DNA of 64,000 nucleotides from Apostichopus japonicus (GCF_037975245.1 NC_092583.1:7205264-7269263), one strand, 5' to 3'; positions 50,340 through 63,830 are shown, numbered from the stretch's first letter. Program-made: numbers and translations. The notes: generated from the sequence alone by a model not told the origin.

Positions 50340-50704
50340 CAGTGGCGTAGGAAGGTACTTTTGAGTGGGGGGGGGCTGAAGACTCATGGCCGGCCTGGGG
50401 GAGGGGTCTAAGGGGAGGGGGTGTCCCCCTCCCCTTTGGAATTTTTTTTGCATTTCCAGGTGGCCTCAGATGCAATTTGGTGCAATATAGCACACTTCAA
50501 CTCCCACTCCATTTTGTAAAGAATTTTGCATTTTCACCTGGCCTTAAATGCAATTTGGTGCTCCAAATGAGATTTTTTTCTCATTTGGAAATGAAAAAGG
50601 GGTTTTCTGACTTGCGGAGCGGGGGGGGGCGGAATGATACTTCCGCCTCCCCATATTTTTCACTGGGGGGCTTGCGCCCCCAGCCCCCGGTTCCTACGCC
50701 CTTG
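50340..50704. mobile_element. hAT-like MITE with perfect 8-bp target duplication
   Basis: Ends CAGTGGCGTAGGAAGG and CAAGGGCGTAGGAACC (right end reverse-complemented). TATGCCGC is duplicated at 50332-50339 and 50705-50712. It shares GGGGGAGGGGTCTAAGGGGAG and the ATGCAATTTGGTGC motif with the 18.8-kb and 62.1-kb elements. Confidence 0.92.
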
Positions 50705-50712
50705 TATGCCGC

Positions 50713-53700
50713 AAATGTTTTAACTTAGCCGGCGCATGGAAACCTGAGGATGTGATATTGTGTCACCTTAGAGTATAAAACTCTAAATCAGTGGTCCAAA
50801 ATCATAAATCTATAAAATAAAATAAATTATAATAGTGCATTGCAGTTATCTTAAATGATCAACTGATTGAGATGGTAGGTTGATTACATTGCTCTGTTGG
50901 TAAGAGGTGGATATTCCAGAAATGATCCAGCTTATGGGCTCACTCACTCTACGGGTGTGTAGGCTAGGCAGGCTCCTGGTAGCGGCCTCATTATTTACTG
51001 AATAAAACATATCTGAAAGAAGATAATCAAAAACGGAATAAACTATGCAGTACATTGCTGACATGAGTGAAGAGCATTCCATAGTTACTGATATATCACA
51101 GTGAGATCATGTGTCGTAACAGATGCCACATCGGAATTATTTAATACAGATGGCAATAAGGACTACGTTTTGCCTTTGTTCTCTATTTTAGGTTTCCAGT
51201 TACATGTGGCAACTTAAGGACAACTGTTGTCGATAATGCTTATGCTTTATTTCTTCATGACCAGAACCGCATTGTAATCAAAGTTTGTAGGCCATTACTT
51301 GAACATTTTCGGCCTTTTTACTGTTGAGTATTATGTTACTAGATATATCCGAAAAGATTTTATGTGTAAGATCATATAGATTTAGAATACCGTTTACATA
51401 TAATTAAAGTATGAATACTTTTTGGTACAGTAGTTCTCTTCATGGTATATATTTGCCTTGCATATTTTGTGTTCGTACAGTGTTCAGAAAATGAGGCTAC
51501 ACCCCTGGGGCTCGGGTTCAAAAAGGCTAAAAAGAAGCCAGGTAAAACTACGCAGAAAACCGGAACAATATCAGATAAAGAAGAATTCATTCTGATTTTT
51601 ATAGTATAACGGTACTAGAAAATCAGACGAGAAATACTAGAGAGGGTGCCCGGTAACGCCGGCTTTTCACAATTTGAAATGACTGAAGGCTGCCCTGGTA
51701 TGTTTGTAAGACCAATAATTCTTACTAAATCACCCTTGAGTGCCACAAATCGATGAAAGTCACGCAAAACGACGATGAAAACATTGTCAAACCAATGCTT
51801 GTGTGTTACAAGTATTTGAATCTGTATGGCCATTAAGCATCAACCGTGTTACACTTTTATTCATCATGTAGGCCCTTTAAATCACGCGAGAATGAGCTTC
51901 GTATCTTCATTCATACTGACCAGAGCGTAAGCGAAAATATAATTTCAGCTTATAACGTAACGTTTAATAAGAGAGGTACAATTTCATTAACATTTTATTA
52001 ATTAATTGTTATTGGCTGCTAATTTAATTATCTTCCGCTTCATGGACTTTTTAATTATTAATTTGTAATTCTTTTGTTATCCTTTTATCGAAGAAAACCG
52101 TTTTAACGGAATGGTGGCCGCTGATGGTATTGTCGAGCTTGTCAATCGCAAAAACATACTCGTTTATATGTATAGCTGCATTACACATTCATAACATACA
52201 CTTTGATATTCTTTCGCTCGATCTCTACAAACATGTAACAATTTCGGCCAAAAAAATACGTCTTCATGATTTTTTTATTATCCATTAGGCATAAGTACCA
52301 AAAGAGATTATCTTACTTAGACAGTTGAGGTAGGTTCGTTCGTTTTCTTAATGCATGCGTAATGAGGCTAAAGGTAATGGCAGTATTTAATAAGATGTTT
52401 ATTGCAGAGTTAATATTGTATTAGGATAGAGTATCTACGGGGCTTTATAATCTGCACGAAAACGCACATGGAATATAACAACTGGATAATTCTATTTTTC
52501 TTGCATAGTTATTCTTCGAGGCCAAATCAGCAATTCGTTTTTGAGTAATCTTATTAATTTATGTGTGGAGTAACATTTTAACATAAAGATACCCAAAAGA
52601 TGCTTGAAGAAAGGAAATGTTTAAAATGAACTCTTTCTTCATATCTCGTGTAAGATTTTTTAAAACCTCTGTTGTTATTTTCGTTTACCTCATTATAAAA
52701 ACGCTCTTAATACAGATTTTGTTGTTGGAAGTTTCATTGATATTAGCATCCCTATAGCCACCTGATTTCAATGGCGTGCACAAGGAGGCGGGTGAAGGGG
52801 GACATGTCCCCCATCGCTATTTCTAGTCGGATGTCAGATCAATCCTCCAGGCCCAGGAGGACCTAGAGCGCGAATACAGAGGGTGTGAGAGGTTGTACAT
52901 TCCCATTCAAACACAGACAATAGTTTCCGCATGACACTGCGTTTCGACCTAAGTTACATTTACATTAGGCCTCAAAATACACCAGTTGACTCCAAACTTT
53001 GGAAGTTGGCTTATTTTTTTTGGGGGGGGGGGGGTTAAAATCACCACTATCCCCGTAAATATATTTGACAACAGCCGAAGTTTGATCAAGGTGTATTCAC
53101 TGATGAGTCCAAAATAATTTAACAGGAAACGTAATAATCCTCGCAATGTTTCCTTCCTCTTCTATACTTCAATCTTCTTTCAGGTATATTTAAAATATTT
53201 TGTCTACTTCTCCTCAACTCCATAACACCGTACGTTTTCATTCGTTTATCGTCGATTTTGTTTGAATAACTAAACATATCCTAGCAATTAGTAGGTGAAG
53301 AACCGGATGAAAAGAGGGCAGGAAAGAGAAAGGAAGGGTAGGACATAAGGAGGTTTAAGGAGAACATAGGACGGGGGAAGGGAATTAGCTGGAGTGAGTT
53401 CAGAAAGGGAGATAGGGAGAGAGGTGGGGTGTTTAATTCCACCAATCCCTCCCCCGTTAGATAGTTGGAAACCTCTACATCGGGAACTTAACTTGCATTG
53501 AAAGCACCATAAAAATGAGGAAAATGCGATCCATGACCTGAACGTTTCCAGTCCTAAATGACAGTAACGCAGAATATTTTAGTCACCAAACAAAAAAACA
53601 CTTCATAAGAGTTTATTCTTTAAAAAAAAAATGAACAATAACATTTACAACAAATCACGTAGAATTTCGGAACGATATAATTGAAAAAAAACCTTATTAA

Positions 53701-54610
53701 CTGGTGGGCGGTGTCCTTTTCAACTGCGATGAACACAAATTAACTAAGACTAAGCCCCAAAATAAGCTGATATCAAATATCCAGGTTTTGGCACACAGTT
53801 CAGAGTTAGGTCATGTCAGTTAGATCTACTTGGTTGAGGTACAAAACAACGACGCATAATCTTACTAACCAATATGTTAATCAGACCAAAACAGTCGGAA
53901 GACAACGCATGCGCCTTTGTGACAAACTGTCGATAAAGATGACTTCTTATGACAGCTATTAGTCAAAATTAAATGAAAGTCAACAACAACGTAAATATGA
54001 AAACGAAAGAAAAAGGAACAAGATGAAGTTGTTACCATTTCTAGTCTGGCCCTTTAACTGAGATGACCTTCATTAAGTACACCACTGGATAATAAATACA
54101 AACATATGGATATGACTCTTTTGCATTTAGCTTGAAAATAAATAAGAAATTATTGCTAGTTTTAATGTCAACTATTATAAGTCAAATACTATAGTCAATT
54201 CACGTGTATGATAAAATACATTTCTTTAAATACTTCTTAAATAGATAAATATACTATCAACAAGGGTTGCAGACACATCTGTCACTCTGTTAGGTTTTAT
54301 CAATAACACCCAGCACCATCATTTGACGTAGATGAAAAGACCGTTGGTTAATATGTTAGTGGAATTTCAAATATTGGTTGATGGAATGGCGGATATAGCT
54401 TGGAGTAGAATGAAATGCTAATTCTTTTTCCAATGCAAAATTGTCCCCCAAAAAACCGACTGTTAACTATTTATACTAACTCCAATAAACCATTATGTTC
54501 TTATACCTTGCATTCGTAAGGTCCGAAATTCATTTATGCATCATAATTTTCTTTATTTGTTATATCAATCCTATTATTGTGTGTTCTTAAGAGTATTCAG
54601 TAGCATATGC
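50713..54610. other. Intergenic, no gene seen
   Basis: No exon or RNA gene could be supported on either strand. An ACATGTCCCCCAT fragment near 52800 beside TGGCGTGCACAAGG looks like a degraded hAT-like element. Confidence 0.35.
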
Positions 54611-55430
54611 TTACGATCATAAGTCATTGGCTATCTTTAAATATCTGACCATAGCTTCTGCACCAGCGAAGAATTCTTCAGCCGAGGGTTGAATCTGATC
54701 CGCGGGGAGAGGAACCCGTACTGACCCCTGTCTCTCAACTCAAGAGCGTATGAATGTTTAATGCCTGCTACATCATAGGCCCAGTCCACTGACGAACCAC
54801 TTGACACATCTGGAACGCAAAAACGAAAACAAACATAGGCATATTCATTTTTCATATTTCCTCTGATGTCCTCTAAATATGTGTTTATATTTTACCAAGT
54901 TCAAGCTATTACACATTATGATTGTTCAAATCAAGGGGTTAGTTGGCAAAATCAAACACTTAGCGACATTATTAAAGAAACAAACCGTTATTGATGAGGG
55001 AAGTTTGAGCTATTTTTTCATAATCTTTTGCTAGAAAAGATGCAATGTTTTAAAAGTTTGTGTTGCACCAGTGTTTTAGTCACTGTGGTTTCAAGGAGGA
55101 TACACGCATCAACCTGCCACCGGAAGATCAACCTGATACATCCGTAAATGTTTTGAAACCTCATGAATAATGAGCTTCTATTGGAACAATTGTAACGTAT
55201 TTAACGTATATACAGTACTGGCACGCATCATTCTCTTTACTTACATATCACATTAGCAATGCTGCCGTATTGGAACCATTTTCCATGGGTAGCACGGATA
55301 GCCTGGACGGCAACTCTGGAAGCACCATACTGTCGTTTGGGGAAGAAAGAACGAATTGTATGAAATTTGGGTTATAATAAAATCAATGTTTTATACACAA
55401 TTCCAAAAGCTGTGGAGATAAGAGAAGAAA

Positions 55431-55433
<3 letters not shown>

Positions 55434-55468
<35 letters not shown>
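55434..55468. repeat. (GA)n microsatellite
   Basis: Uninterrupted GA repeat inside an intron of the carboxypeptidase pseudogene, followed by GGTGGAGAGAGAGGTGGAGA. Confidence 0.9.
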
Positions 55469-55470
<2 letters not shown>

Positions 55471-58400
55471 GGAGAGAGAGGTGGAGATAGAGAGGGATAA
55501 AACAGAAGAGTTGATATTGAAATGAAGATGGTCATTATTTACAGACGAGCGGTTTGCAATGTTTTCTTGGTGATTGTTTTATCCGATTATTTACGTCAGA
55601 GAACAGGCAACCACCAATTGTGCCATCGAGACAATGAATATCATACATATTACACGTTTCTTATGCTAAGTAAGAAAACTTGCTGTTCACATCTCCATTT
55701 GAGGACTTTGTTTTGAAAATTATTGCTACTACTGTACGTGATTTACATGCATTACCTGTTTGTTTTTATTGGTATCGTTTGTGATTTGACTAGAATAGGC
55801 TTTGATCTGTATACTTAAAGAACGTTAGGCTATCTGTTCGTTTAAATAGCAGCGACATGGCATATATTTCTTGACATGTCACCACGTAACATCAAATGGG
55901 ATCCTCTTTAATTATTAAGTTTTCTCCTTTGCATGTTAACATTTATCATTTATCCTTTATGAAAACGATATTGAGGGTCTCACCTCATTTATACCCTCCC
56001 CCCATCCCTTCCCTCCGCACCCTAACATATCATATGGAATAGAACCAGGAACAGATTTCAAGTTTCTTACTAAATCGTCGTCATCTTCAGGTAGTTCGGT
56101 TGAATACCCATAAGGGTACATCCAGTACTGCCTGTAAGCGTGGACGTCCATGAATATCTTCACTCGATCTTTCATAGAGAGAATGTGGTTCTGCAAGTTG
56201 GAGACTTCAATCTCAGAGGCTGGCTTGGTTCCCATGTAGGTATCTGAACAGGGGGAACTACTGGAGCCCCCCAGCTTAAACACAAAACAAGAGGAAAATA
56301 TAAGCAAAATTATAATTGTAAATATATTTTCCTAATATATTAAAAAGAAGCATGCTCGAAGACATGCTGGGTGGCATCCGTGAGGTGGGGGGGGGGGGTA
56401 TAGGTGTGTGGGGTGGAGTAACCACATTCAAACTAAAGTTCCCCATCACATATGTACCACCAAGTGGATGAAAAAACTTCGAAGTCACAGAGCAGAAATA
56501 CTTTACACCTCCCTTAAATTTCTGGTAACCCAACATAGAAATCCTGGCTACAGGCCTCAAGAGAAGTATAATGTGGTATGAGGAGGGGCTTATTAAACCA
56601 AGAAGGTTGTACGGGGGTGAGGGGGTTCTCTGAGTTTTCCAGTTGGAGTTTTATGGTATATGGTATAAGAATAACTTTGGATTTACCTCTACCTTGTGCT
56701 AGATTACGTATGCATATAAGTCCTATCTATACGTTCGCTCCGTAAACTCGTAGCATGATATTACGACGATGTTTTAGCCAACGGGTTTTATACTCTAGAT
56801 TACGTATATATACGATTTTAAGTTGGAATCAGGGTGCGGTCTGTTATATTTGTAAGCGTCTAAACTATTAATATATTATTCGACGTAAAAGTGGCAACAT
56901 TTTTTGGAATGCTGGGTACGAATGGATTCTACAAAGTTTGTGTACAATATGTTCCTTAATTACAAGTAAATGTAACCTAATTATACCAATGCATAACATC
57001 AATTAAAGTTCAAATACAAGATATACAAATAGACTCGAATCACAATTGCGTGACAAAAGTATCCGGGCGTTCACGATGGACATTTAAAGGGGAGTGGGGA
57101 AGTATGGTTGATACAGCCCTTCTTTCCGTGCAGGTGGTAATGGTATACATACGTATAGTGGTTGCCAATTTAAAAAAAATAACATATAGCATTTATGGAG
57201 CAACTTTTGGTGTCCCAACAACTTAGGCTTCAGTGTGATACATATGCGGAAAAATCGAAATCGAAAAATTCTTCTGTAGGAGCTAACGAAATCCATGCAC
57301 TAACATTAGTCCACGTATATTCGTAGCCGTGTTGGTTGAAAACTGGAACAATATGGAACTCCATGATATCTAGTAAAGTATCTCTCTTTGATGAGTCATA
57401 CTGCTCCACCAGCTAAGAGAAACGGCAAAGGAAAATACAACTTATACCGAACATTATAGAAAAGAAACCTGATATGGAAGTTGCACTTATGTATTTACGT
57501 TTTTAACTATGGCTTTCATGAATGAAGAAAGAGCCTGTTCAATCCTAAATTGTAAGTAAGAAGTGACAGGTCTGTTTCTGGTTTAGACTTCGTCAGGGTT
57601 GAACTGTGAAGATGTACATGGAATCCAAAACGCGAACAGCATGGACAACTCTGGCTGGTATACAATAACACTGCTGTTGAACTGACAATATTGTCTAAAA
57701 GTGTTAAGAGAGGTAGTAAACATTTTAGATTATACTGGGGGGAAAGCACCGAATAAGAGCTGCCAACTCCCTAACATTATACCTAGTTGGAAAGATATAA
57801 TACAGGTTGAAAGAGGTTCTAAATTTACAGACTTGGCAGTGTACATCATAGTACCTGGCGTAATCCATTCTCACGCATGCGTACCACCGATGATGAAAAA
57901 TACTGGCTTCGATTAATCAGACTAATCCGAGGAGAGCTAACAGAAAGAATAAAGTTAAATCAAAATGACTTAAAAAAACGTAATTTCAGTTTGCAGTGAC
58001 TACTGTAACATATTGAAGGCTCATAACGGGATGGAGATGCAAGATGAGCGCAAAGACAACGATGAGTCTGCTTTTCATGAAAATTACAGCCACTTTGGAC
58101 AATTTCCTAAAGCTATTAGCACTCCAAACTGTCCTCCTATACCATGCTTCAAAACACTATCACTGACAGTACAAACAGTTCCTAACCTTTATCTTATAAA
58201 ATCAAAATATTCATTGTTACTGTCACAACGATTGTTTTGAGTGGGACATGAAAGTACAAAACATTGTCCTATTCTAGTGAAACCAATTCAATATCTCATG
58301 TTGATTATCACTTTCAAAGGTTTATTCACCAACCGAAAGAATCAAGTTAAAAAGTAATGATTTAAAAATATGTAACTTCAGAGAGTTAAAAAAAAAAGAT

Positions 58401-59963
58401 TTAAATAATGATTGAAGAACGATTACTGTAAACATTGAAGTCTGGTCAGCTAAAGGGGATGTGATACAAGATGGGCGCACTAGCAACACTTCTGTTCCTT
58501 AGTTTATTTATCGTTTATCATTAATGTAATCAGAATTTGCTTATGATTTGTAACATAAATTCTTCGTATTTTTAAGTATGTTACACGAAACAACACTTTG
58601 CTAGTACATGTACAAGTATGAAAACATTTACAAGTAGGAAACGGAATCGAAATAAAAGCCTAATTGAATAAATCAGGACATAAGTAAAAGGCGTCCCACA
58701 GCCCCACAAAAGTAACGTTATGTTTTCTTGATCTGCAAGTTCTTAAATAGTTGAACCTTTCAAATACTAATCATGGATTTGAATTTAAAAAAAAACCTCA
58801 TCGACATTTAGTCCGCTTTTCATGACCAACAGTCGGTTTTATCGACCAATAAAATGTCTGTAGTCTTAATCCCGTTACATAAGCAACATTATGAACGGAA
58901 ACGAAATCTCCAAGCCCGGAAAGTCCAATGCCCGCTCCCTTTTACGCCAGAAGCAAATTGTCCTGGCATCCTCCACATAGTTATCTCAGCTTTAAAAATC
59001 ATGTTACATTGACTCGCTGCTTCAATCAAGATAACTGTTTTCTCTTGTTGCGGCTTTTTCCTTTTAGTAATTATATTCATTCTGTCAAAACGGCCATGAA
59101 ATAAGGATTACTTCTTGCTTTTAAATTTATTAAATTTCAGTTTACCTTTATTATGTTCACGGATCTTCCCTCGCACGTCTTAGCAAATGCCTCTAATTCA
59201 GCAAATTCATTGTTCTCAGCAACAAAATCCGTCATCCACGCGTTGATCTAAAATATGCGGTGAAAAAAATCAATCAAGTCTTGTGAGCATAGATAATATG
59301 GCTTTACATGAATTGTTAGGAAAAAATACAAATCCACAAAACATGGCTGGGAAGTTCTACATTAGAGAACGAGCCTGTAGTTAAGAGAAATACTTATATA
59401 GGTACAGTAGTCAATGTTCATTGGGCGTAAAATCAGTACCAAAATACTTTTCTTCGTGTTATATGGTTCAGTGAAAACATTTTGTTTTGTGATGATATTT
59501 CTTGTTCCTCTTAGAAGTATTATATTATACAATATTCACAAATATTTATATTTATAATAACAAAAAACAATAACAAAAACAACATAATACTTTAAGCCTA
59601 TGGTCTTTTCGATAAACATTAATATAATTTATCAAGAAATACGTGACATATTGTGTTGGTACAATCGCATTGACATTTACCGGTAAAACACATTGTCGAA
59701 AGGAATAAGACCGTGACTTTTCTTCTCTTGTTAAAATAACAAAATCACATCACTGTATAGATAAATTAAATCAACCAAGATGTATTTAATACCCATCTCA
59801 TCGTTAATCATACACACATCATATAAAAAAGCAAGTGATACTGTGATACCATATGTATGCTGACGACACCCAAATTTAACTTTCGTTTAAGCCACTTGAT
59901 TCTCCTGATGAAATTAATCCTCTACATATATTGGAGACATGTCTTGAAGATGTATATATGTGA

Positions 59964-59965
59964 AG

Positions 59966-60032
<67 letters not shown>
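59964..60032. repeat. (TA)n microsatellite
   Basis: Long TA tract in the pseudogene's first intron. IYIY and TYLH reading frames over it are artefacts. Confidence 0.9.
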
Positions 60033-60033
<1 letters not shown>

Positions 60034-61138
60034 CTCTTTTTTCTGCTGACTTTCCTGATTTCACCAGACTTCTTAATCTCCCCAATGTTTGTGAGTGACT
60101 GGGATTTGTATTTAACCCCACACCAAGTATCCCCCCCCGTCCCCTAACAATATATAAAACAAAAGAATATGAGACTCAACCATATTTGATCATTGATTTC
60201 ATGTAATTTTGTTGGTATACAGTTTGCACAAGTGGTTATATTTTGCACTTTGTGAAGTATTTATGTTAAACGGTTTTCCATTTTATTACTTTCTCCACAA
60301 CAATTGGCAATATTACTGCACTAAAATGGGATCCCCACTTTGAAGACCATGGTCTTAAGAAGAAGGAATCGTTTTTTTCGTATTTCGGTTAAGTCGCCTT
60401 GACAACTCGGTATTTTGAACTGATCTTTTACCACATCAGTGGCAAAATGATATACGTGACCTTCTATTGTTCACCGCTACGTACCCATTCCCCCTCCATA
60501 ATGTCTCTAACTAGCAACAACTACCAGAAACAGTGTATAGTCGGTTTGGCATGCCTCAATAAAGGGCTTTAAAACAGGGAGTACCTGAAAATCAGTCAAG
60601 TTGTTGCTAAGAAACATATAAATTCAGAATATGATCTTTCTCAACGTGCGAATATTGTACACTGTTTAGACTGGGGACAAAAGAGCCGCCGACTCCCATA
60701 GACCACTGTACTATGGAAAATAAATTTCAACAAACTTATTTATGTTACAAAAATGAACTTTTTTTAAATATATATTTATAACGTTTTTACAGTCTAGAAT
60801 AATTTAAATTGCATTTTGTTCCACTGAGTAGCGATTAAGCAAAACATGGGACCCAATAATATTTTGTTAAGTGAGTTTGTTAATAACTAATAAAATCAAA
60901 CATACGTTACAAACATGAAGTTTTTAAAAATTATTACCCTGAATAATCCTTTGCGGCTGCAAAACTCGTCAGGACAGCGACGAGGAAGTTGACGCAAAAC
61001 ATCCTAAATCAGTTGTGGATGACATTTAATGCCAAGATCGTTCCGTCAAATTGACTATAATATGTGTATACTACTCTTGGGATGTGGTAACTATTCGTTA
61101 TACAAAGCCAATTTATACGCATTCACACACCAGTAGAA

Positions 61139-61207
61139 ACACCGTGGTCGAGTGGTACGGACTTCGGTTTGTGACACAAGGTCTGGGGGTTCGATTCCTA
61201 CCTTCGC
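61139..61207 (+). repeat. tRNA-like SINE head (pol III promoter)
   Basis: A box TGGTCGAGTGGT (61145-61156) and a perfect B box GGTTCGATTCC (61188-61198) are spaced as in a tRNA. The 3' end runs without a gap into a hammerhead-like fold. A (TA)n tail follows about 100 bp later (61314-61395). Confidence 0.75.
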
Positions 61208-61243
61208 CTGATGAGTCCCAAAAGGACTAAACCGGTCGTGAAG
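61202..61243 (+). ncRNA. Type I hammerhead ribozyme-like motif
   Basis: Stem I is CTTCGC (61202-61207) with GTGAAG (61238-61243), 6 bp including one G-U. Core CTGATGA is at 61208-61214. Stem II is GTCC/GGAC (61215-61218, 61224-61227) with loop CAAAA. The second core strand is TAAA (61228-61231) where GAAA is expected. Stem III is the palindrome CCGG, then U-C with cleavage predicted after C61237. A palindromic stem III fits dimer-active hammerheads of retroelements. The G12-to-U change should cripple this copy. Confidence 0.7.
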
Positions 61244-61312
61244 TGGAATTTTCTGGTGTGTTATTCTTTATTTAGTTTACTATATATCTGTCATACCACT
61301 TGCTACATATTC

Positions 61313-61313
<1 letters not shown>

Positions 61314-61395
<82 letters not shown>
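61314..61395. repeat. (TA)n microsatellite, probable SINE tail
   Basis: TA tract following the tRNA-like/hammerhead segment; (TA)n tails also mark the SINEs at 1.6 and 11.8 kb. Confidence 0.85.
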
Positions 61396-61400
<5 letters not shown>

Positions 61401-61960
61401 CATTTTCTTGTATGACGGGATGTCATTTTATTTATATTTTATTTATATTTTAAATTTTTCCTCGGAAATGATAAAGTGTGACTTTGTAATGCTAATGAAC
61501 GATATTGTATATGGGTGTATCGTAGGCCTACTTTCATTTAGGAAGTGGAAATCACAGGGGACAGCTCCCCCACCCCCCACCCTTCCCAGCAAACAGGCCA
61601 CGGCCGTCCGGTTCACATAAAAATAATTAAAAAAAACAGCAAAATGCAAAGATAAACTTAACTCTCTATATACATATTCTATATACATGTCCTGGCTTTG
61701 TTAAACTTTGTAACAAACAAGTCAAATATATCAACAAATCAAGGATGAAAAAGTAATAAATATCAATATTCACTCTTTTAAAGCACCAAAGCACATAAAA
61801 CATCGCGTCGAAAAGAGAGTGAAAGTTGTCGTTGACAGGTTGAGTTTCCGCTTGCCGTGTCACGTGAAGTACACCAGTATATGAATAGAAGCTCCTTGAT
61901 ACAAGTGTAGGAATTAATGTTTGTCAGCCTGTCCATAGGAATGCAACAAACCGTTCTGTT

Positions 61961-62091
61961 TCCACAAAGGTATATACGTACGCAAGGTTGTGATTTTTCT
62001 CAAAAAGGGTTATGGGCGAATATGTTTGCCAAAGTAAAATCTATAATCAAGGTCTTCATGAGAACCGTATGATCTCTGTACTTAAATGAGT
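61961..62091. repeat. Dispersed repeat, copy 2 (other copy 20813-20935)
   Basis: Matches 20813-20935 through CTTAAATGAG at 62091, then diverges into the sequence shared with 32.9 kb. Confidence 0.75.
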
Positions 62092-62138
62092 TTACCCCAG
62101 CCACATATATATAAATCTGGATGTAACACACTCAGAAA

Positions 62139-63177
62139 CAGTGGCGTCACCAGACTTTTCAGTCTGGGGGCACAGGGGGGCACCAGCATTTGATCGGGGG
62201 GACACTTAGGTGGATACGGATCGCCGTCCTGGGGGAGGGGTCTAAGGGGAGGGGATACCCCCTCCCCTTTGTAAAATTTTCGCATACGGAGGATGGGCTA
62301 GATGCAAATTGGTGCCACATTTGATGCTGAATTCGATCTGATGATATCTCCAGAAATTGCTATTTTTGAGGTAATGATTTTAACAACGCGCAGAATTTTG
62401 CAGAGGATATGAACCACATGCTGTCGATATTATGCCTAACCCTATCAATAGAACCTACATTTGTTGAATTAATGTGTGCATGACCCCCGACTCCTTTCTT
62501 GTCCTTCTCGTTTTCTCCCATTATCTATTAAGATGCAACAGGTTCCAGCATCGTTATTTTTGGCTCCTATCAGAGATCTCACCATGCAATCCAAAGTTTG
62601 ATCACACATCGTGCATGGCTCAGTATGCAGGTGTGAACATTCGCCATTTGTTCCTACAAGCATCTGACCTCAAATGACCTCTGTACCCCCTACACAACAG
62701 GGTCAATATATGGGTCCACAAATATAGGCAAGTATGGTGCCTGCGGACCCTCACATTCTCACATTTCGTCAGCTCCTAACCTGTCAACCTCAGACCAAGG
62801 CAACATACGCAGTACCCTCCCTTCTCACAGGCATGTAGCTCGCGAAGCGGACGTGTATAGCCGCTGGTATGGCGTGGGCACTGACACATTCAATGGAAAT
62901 ATCGACATCTGTTGTGATGGCGCGGGTTACGACTTCGATACCCGACGGTCAAGGATAAACTTTTTCATTTTTTTCGCAGCTCATTTGAAGAAAATACGAA
63001 TTACTGTGCTTCTTTGTCCTTATGAAAAACCAACTCAGATGATGAGAGTTGAATATAACAAAATATATATATATTTTTTTTACCAACCCAAATCTCAGAT
63101 GGGGGGCACTCGGGGGGCACTAGGTTTTCCAGGGGGGCACGTGCCCCCCTGCCCCCCCCCCCTTGGCGACGCCACTG
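62139..63177. mobile_element. hAT-like non-autonomous element, 1,039 bp, perfect 8-bp duplication
   Basis: Ends CAGTGGCGTC and its exact complement. CTCAGAAA is duplicated at 62131-62138 and 63178-63185. The uninterrupted target exists at 32916-32923. It carries the GGGGGAGGGGTCTAAGGGGAG and GATGCAAATTGGTGC family motifs near its left end and G-rich runs near its right. It also holds a segment related to the DR1-type repeat (TGACCTCAAATGACCTCTG, GGTTACGACTTCGATACC). No transposase frame. Confidence 0.92.
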
Positions 63178-63830
63178 CTCAGAAAACATACCAACTATCA
63201 GGGTCTTGTGATGTGCCCCCACCGCTTCTAAACATGTATATTATGTTTAACACTTTGTCAGTTCGACACTGTAGAGTTTCGTTATCTAACAGAACATACC
63301 TTTATTATGCATTTACCGCACTTGAATGGATAATGACGATGTTGAAATTTATTTTCTCTGTGTCATAAAATGCTTCATCTAATTTTTAAACCTCTCCTAA
63401 TTGACATATTGAAGTGGTCTAGCCTTCACTAGTTAATCTATGATCGACTCCCAAATGACCTTAGTTTAGTTGATATAAAGTTGTTTCAGATATACAACAG
63501 ATACCTAGATGTGTTATTTTGTTTTATTAGATAGTGATCACATGAGAACAATAGGAATAGTGCAACATTTAAAGTTTCATAGCAGTTTGATGATTAAACG
63601 CAGGTGAACATTGACACATACCTACAATTATTGTTTCCATCTTCATAAACACTCATCAACACACAGTAGAGAAAGGAGAAACTTTAGTAGTAAATTAGTA
63701 CCAGTGTATTGCTCCAATGATCTCAGGTGAGAACGAAGATCCACCAAAACTAGGAATAGATTAACAAGGAAGACTTCACATTTTGTACAATCATTCCCAC
63801 ACCCATACCCCATACCTGACCTTTAGACAA
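63178..63830. repeat. Continuation of the repeat shared with 32.9-33.6 kb
   Basis: From CTCAGAAAACATACCAACTATCAGGG onward this follows the order of 32916-33610, with substitutions and indels. Confidence 0.7.

Larger units (their letters stand above)
54617..61002 (-). pseudogene. M14A/B metallocarboxypeptidase pseudogene
   Basis: Recognised exons 5' to 3': 60938-61002 (signal peptide MFCVNFLVAVLTSFAAA), 59146-59247 (INAWMTDFVAENNEF.., start of the catalytic domain), 57829-57906 (zinc motif), 57305-57412 (LVEQYDSSKRDTLLDI..NQHGYEYTW), 56071-56274 (SSPCSDTYMG.., zinc ligand in MDVHAYRQYW), 55245-55329 (YGASRVAVQAIRATHG) and 54617-54809 ([14 protein letters not shown], catalytic Glu in [13 protein letters not shown]). 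Defects: the HAREW motif reads HA-stop-EW (TGA at 57871-57873, a CGA-to-TGA change); no exon for the NRNW substrate-binding region was found between 57305 and 56274; one base is missing near 54702-54712, throwing the C-terminus out of frame; propeptide exons were not found. A functional parent would be a secreted digestive-type exopeptidase. Confidence 0.85.

Noticed and set aside
53099-53124. CTGATGAGTCC, a hammerhead-like core start
   Set aside because: No complementary stem II strand, GAAA or stem I partner follows.
56639-56652. Minus-strand AACTCCAACTGG (NSNW), considered as a relic of the NRNW exon
   Set aside because: Preceded by a stop and with no flanking similarity to the family.
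57701-57916. Plus-strand ORF
   Set aside because: Lies opposite the carboxypeptidase zinc-motif exon, which is clearly recognisable on the minus strand.
58889-59080. Minus ORF with GSGHWTFRAW, first considered as the HAREW exon
   Set aside because: The real zinc-motif exon is at 57829-57906; similarity here is chance and lacks neighbouring conserved residues.
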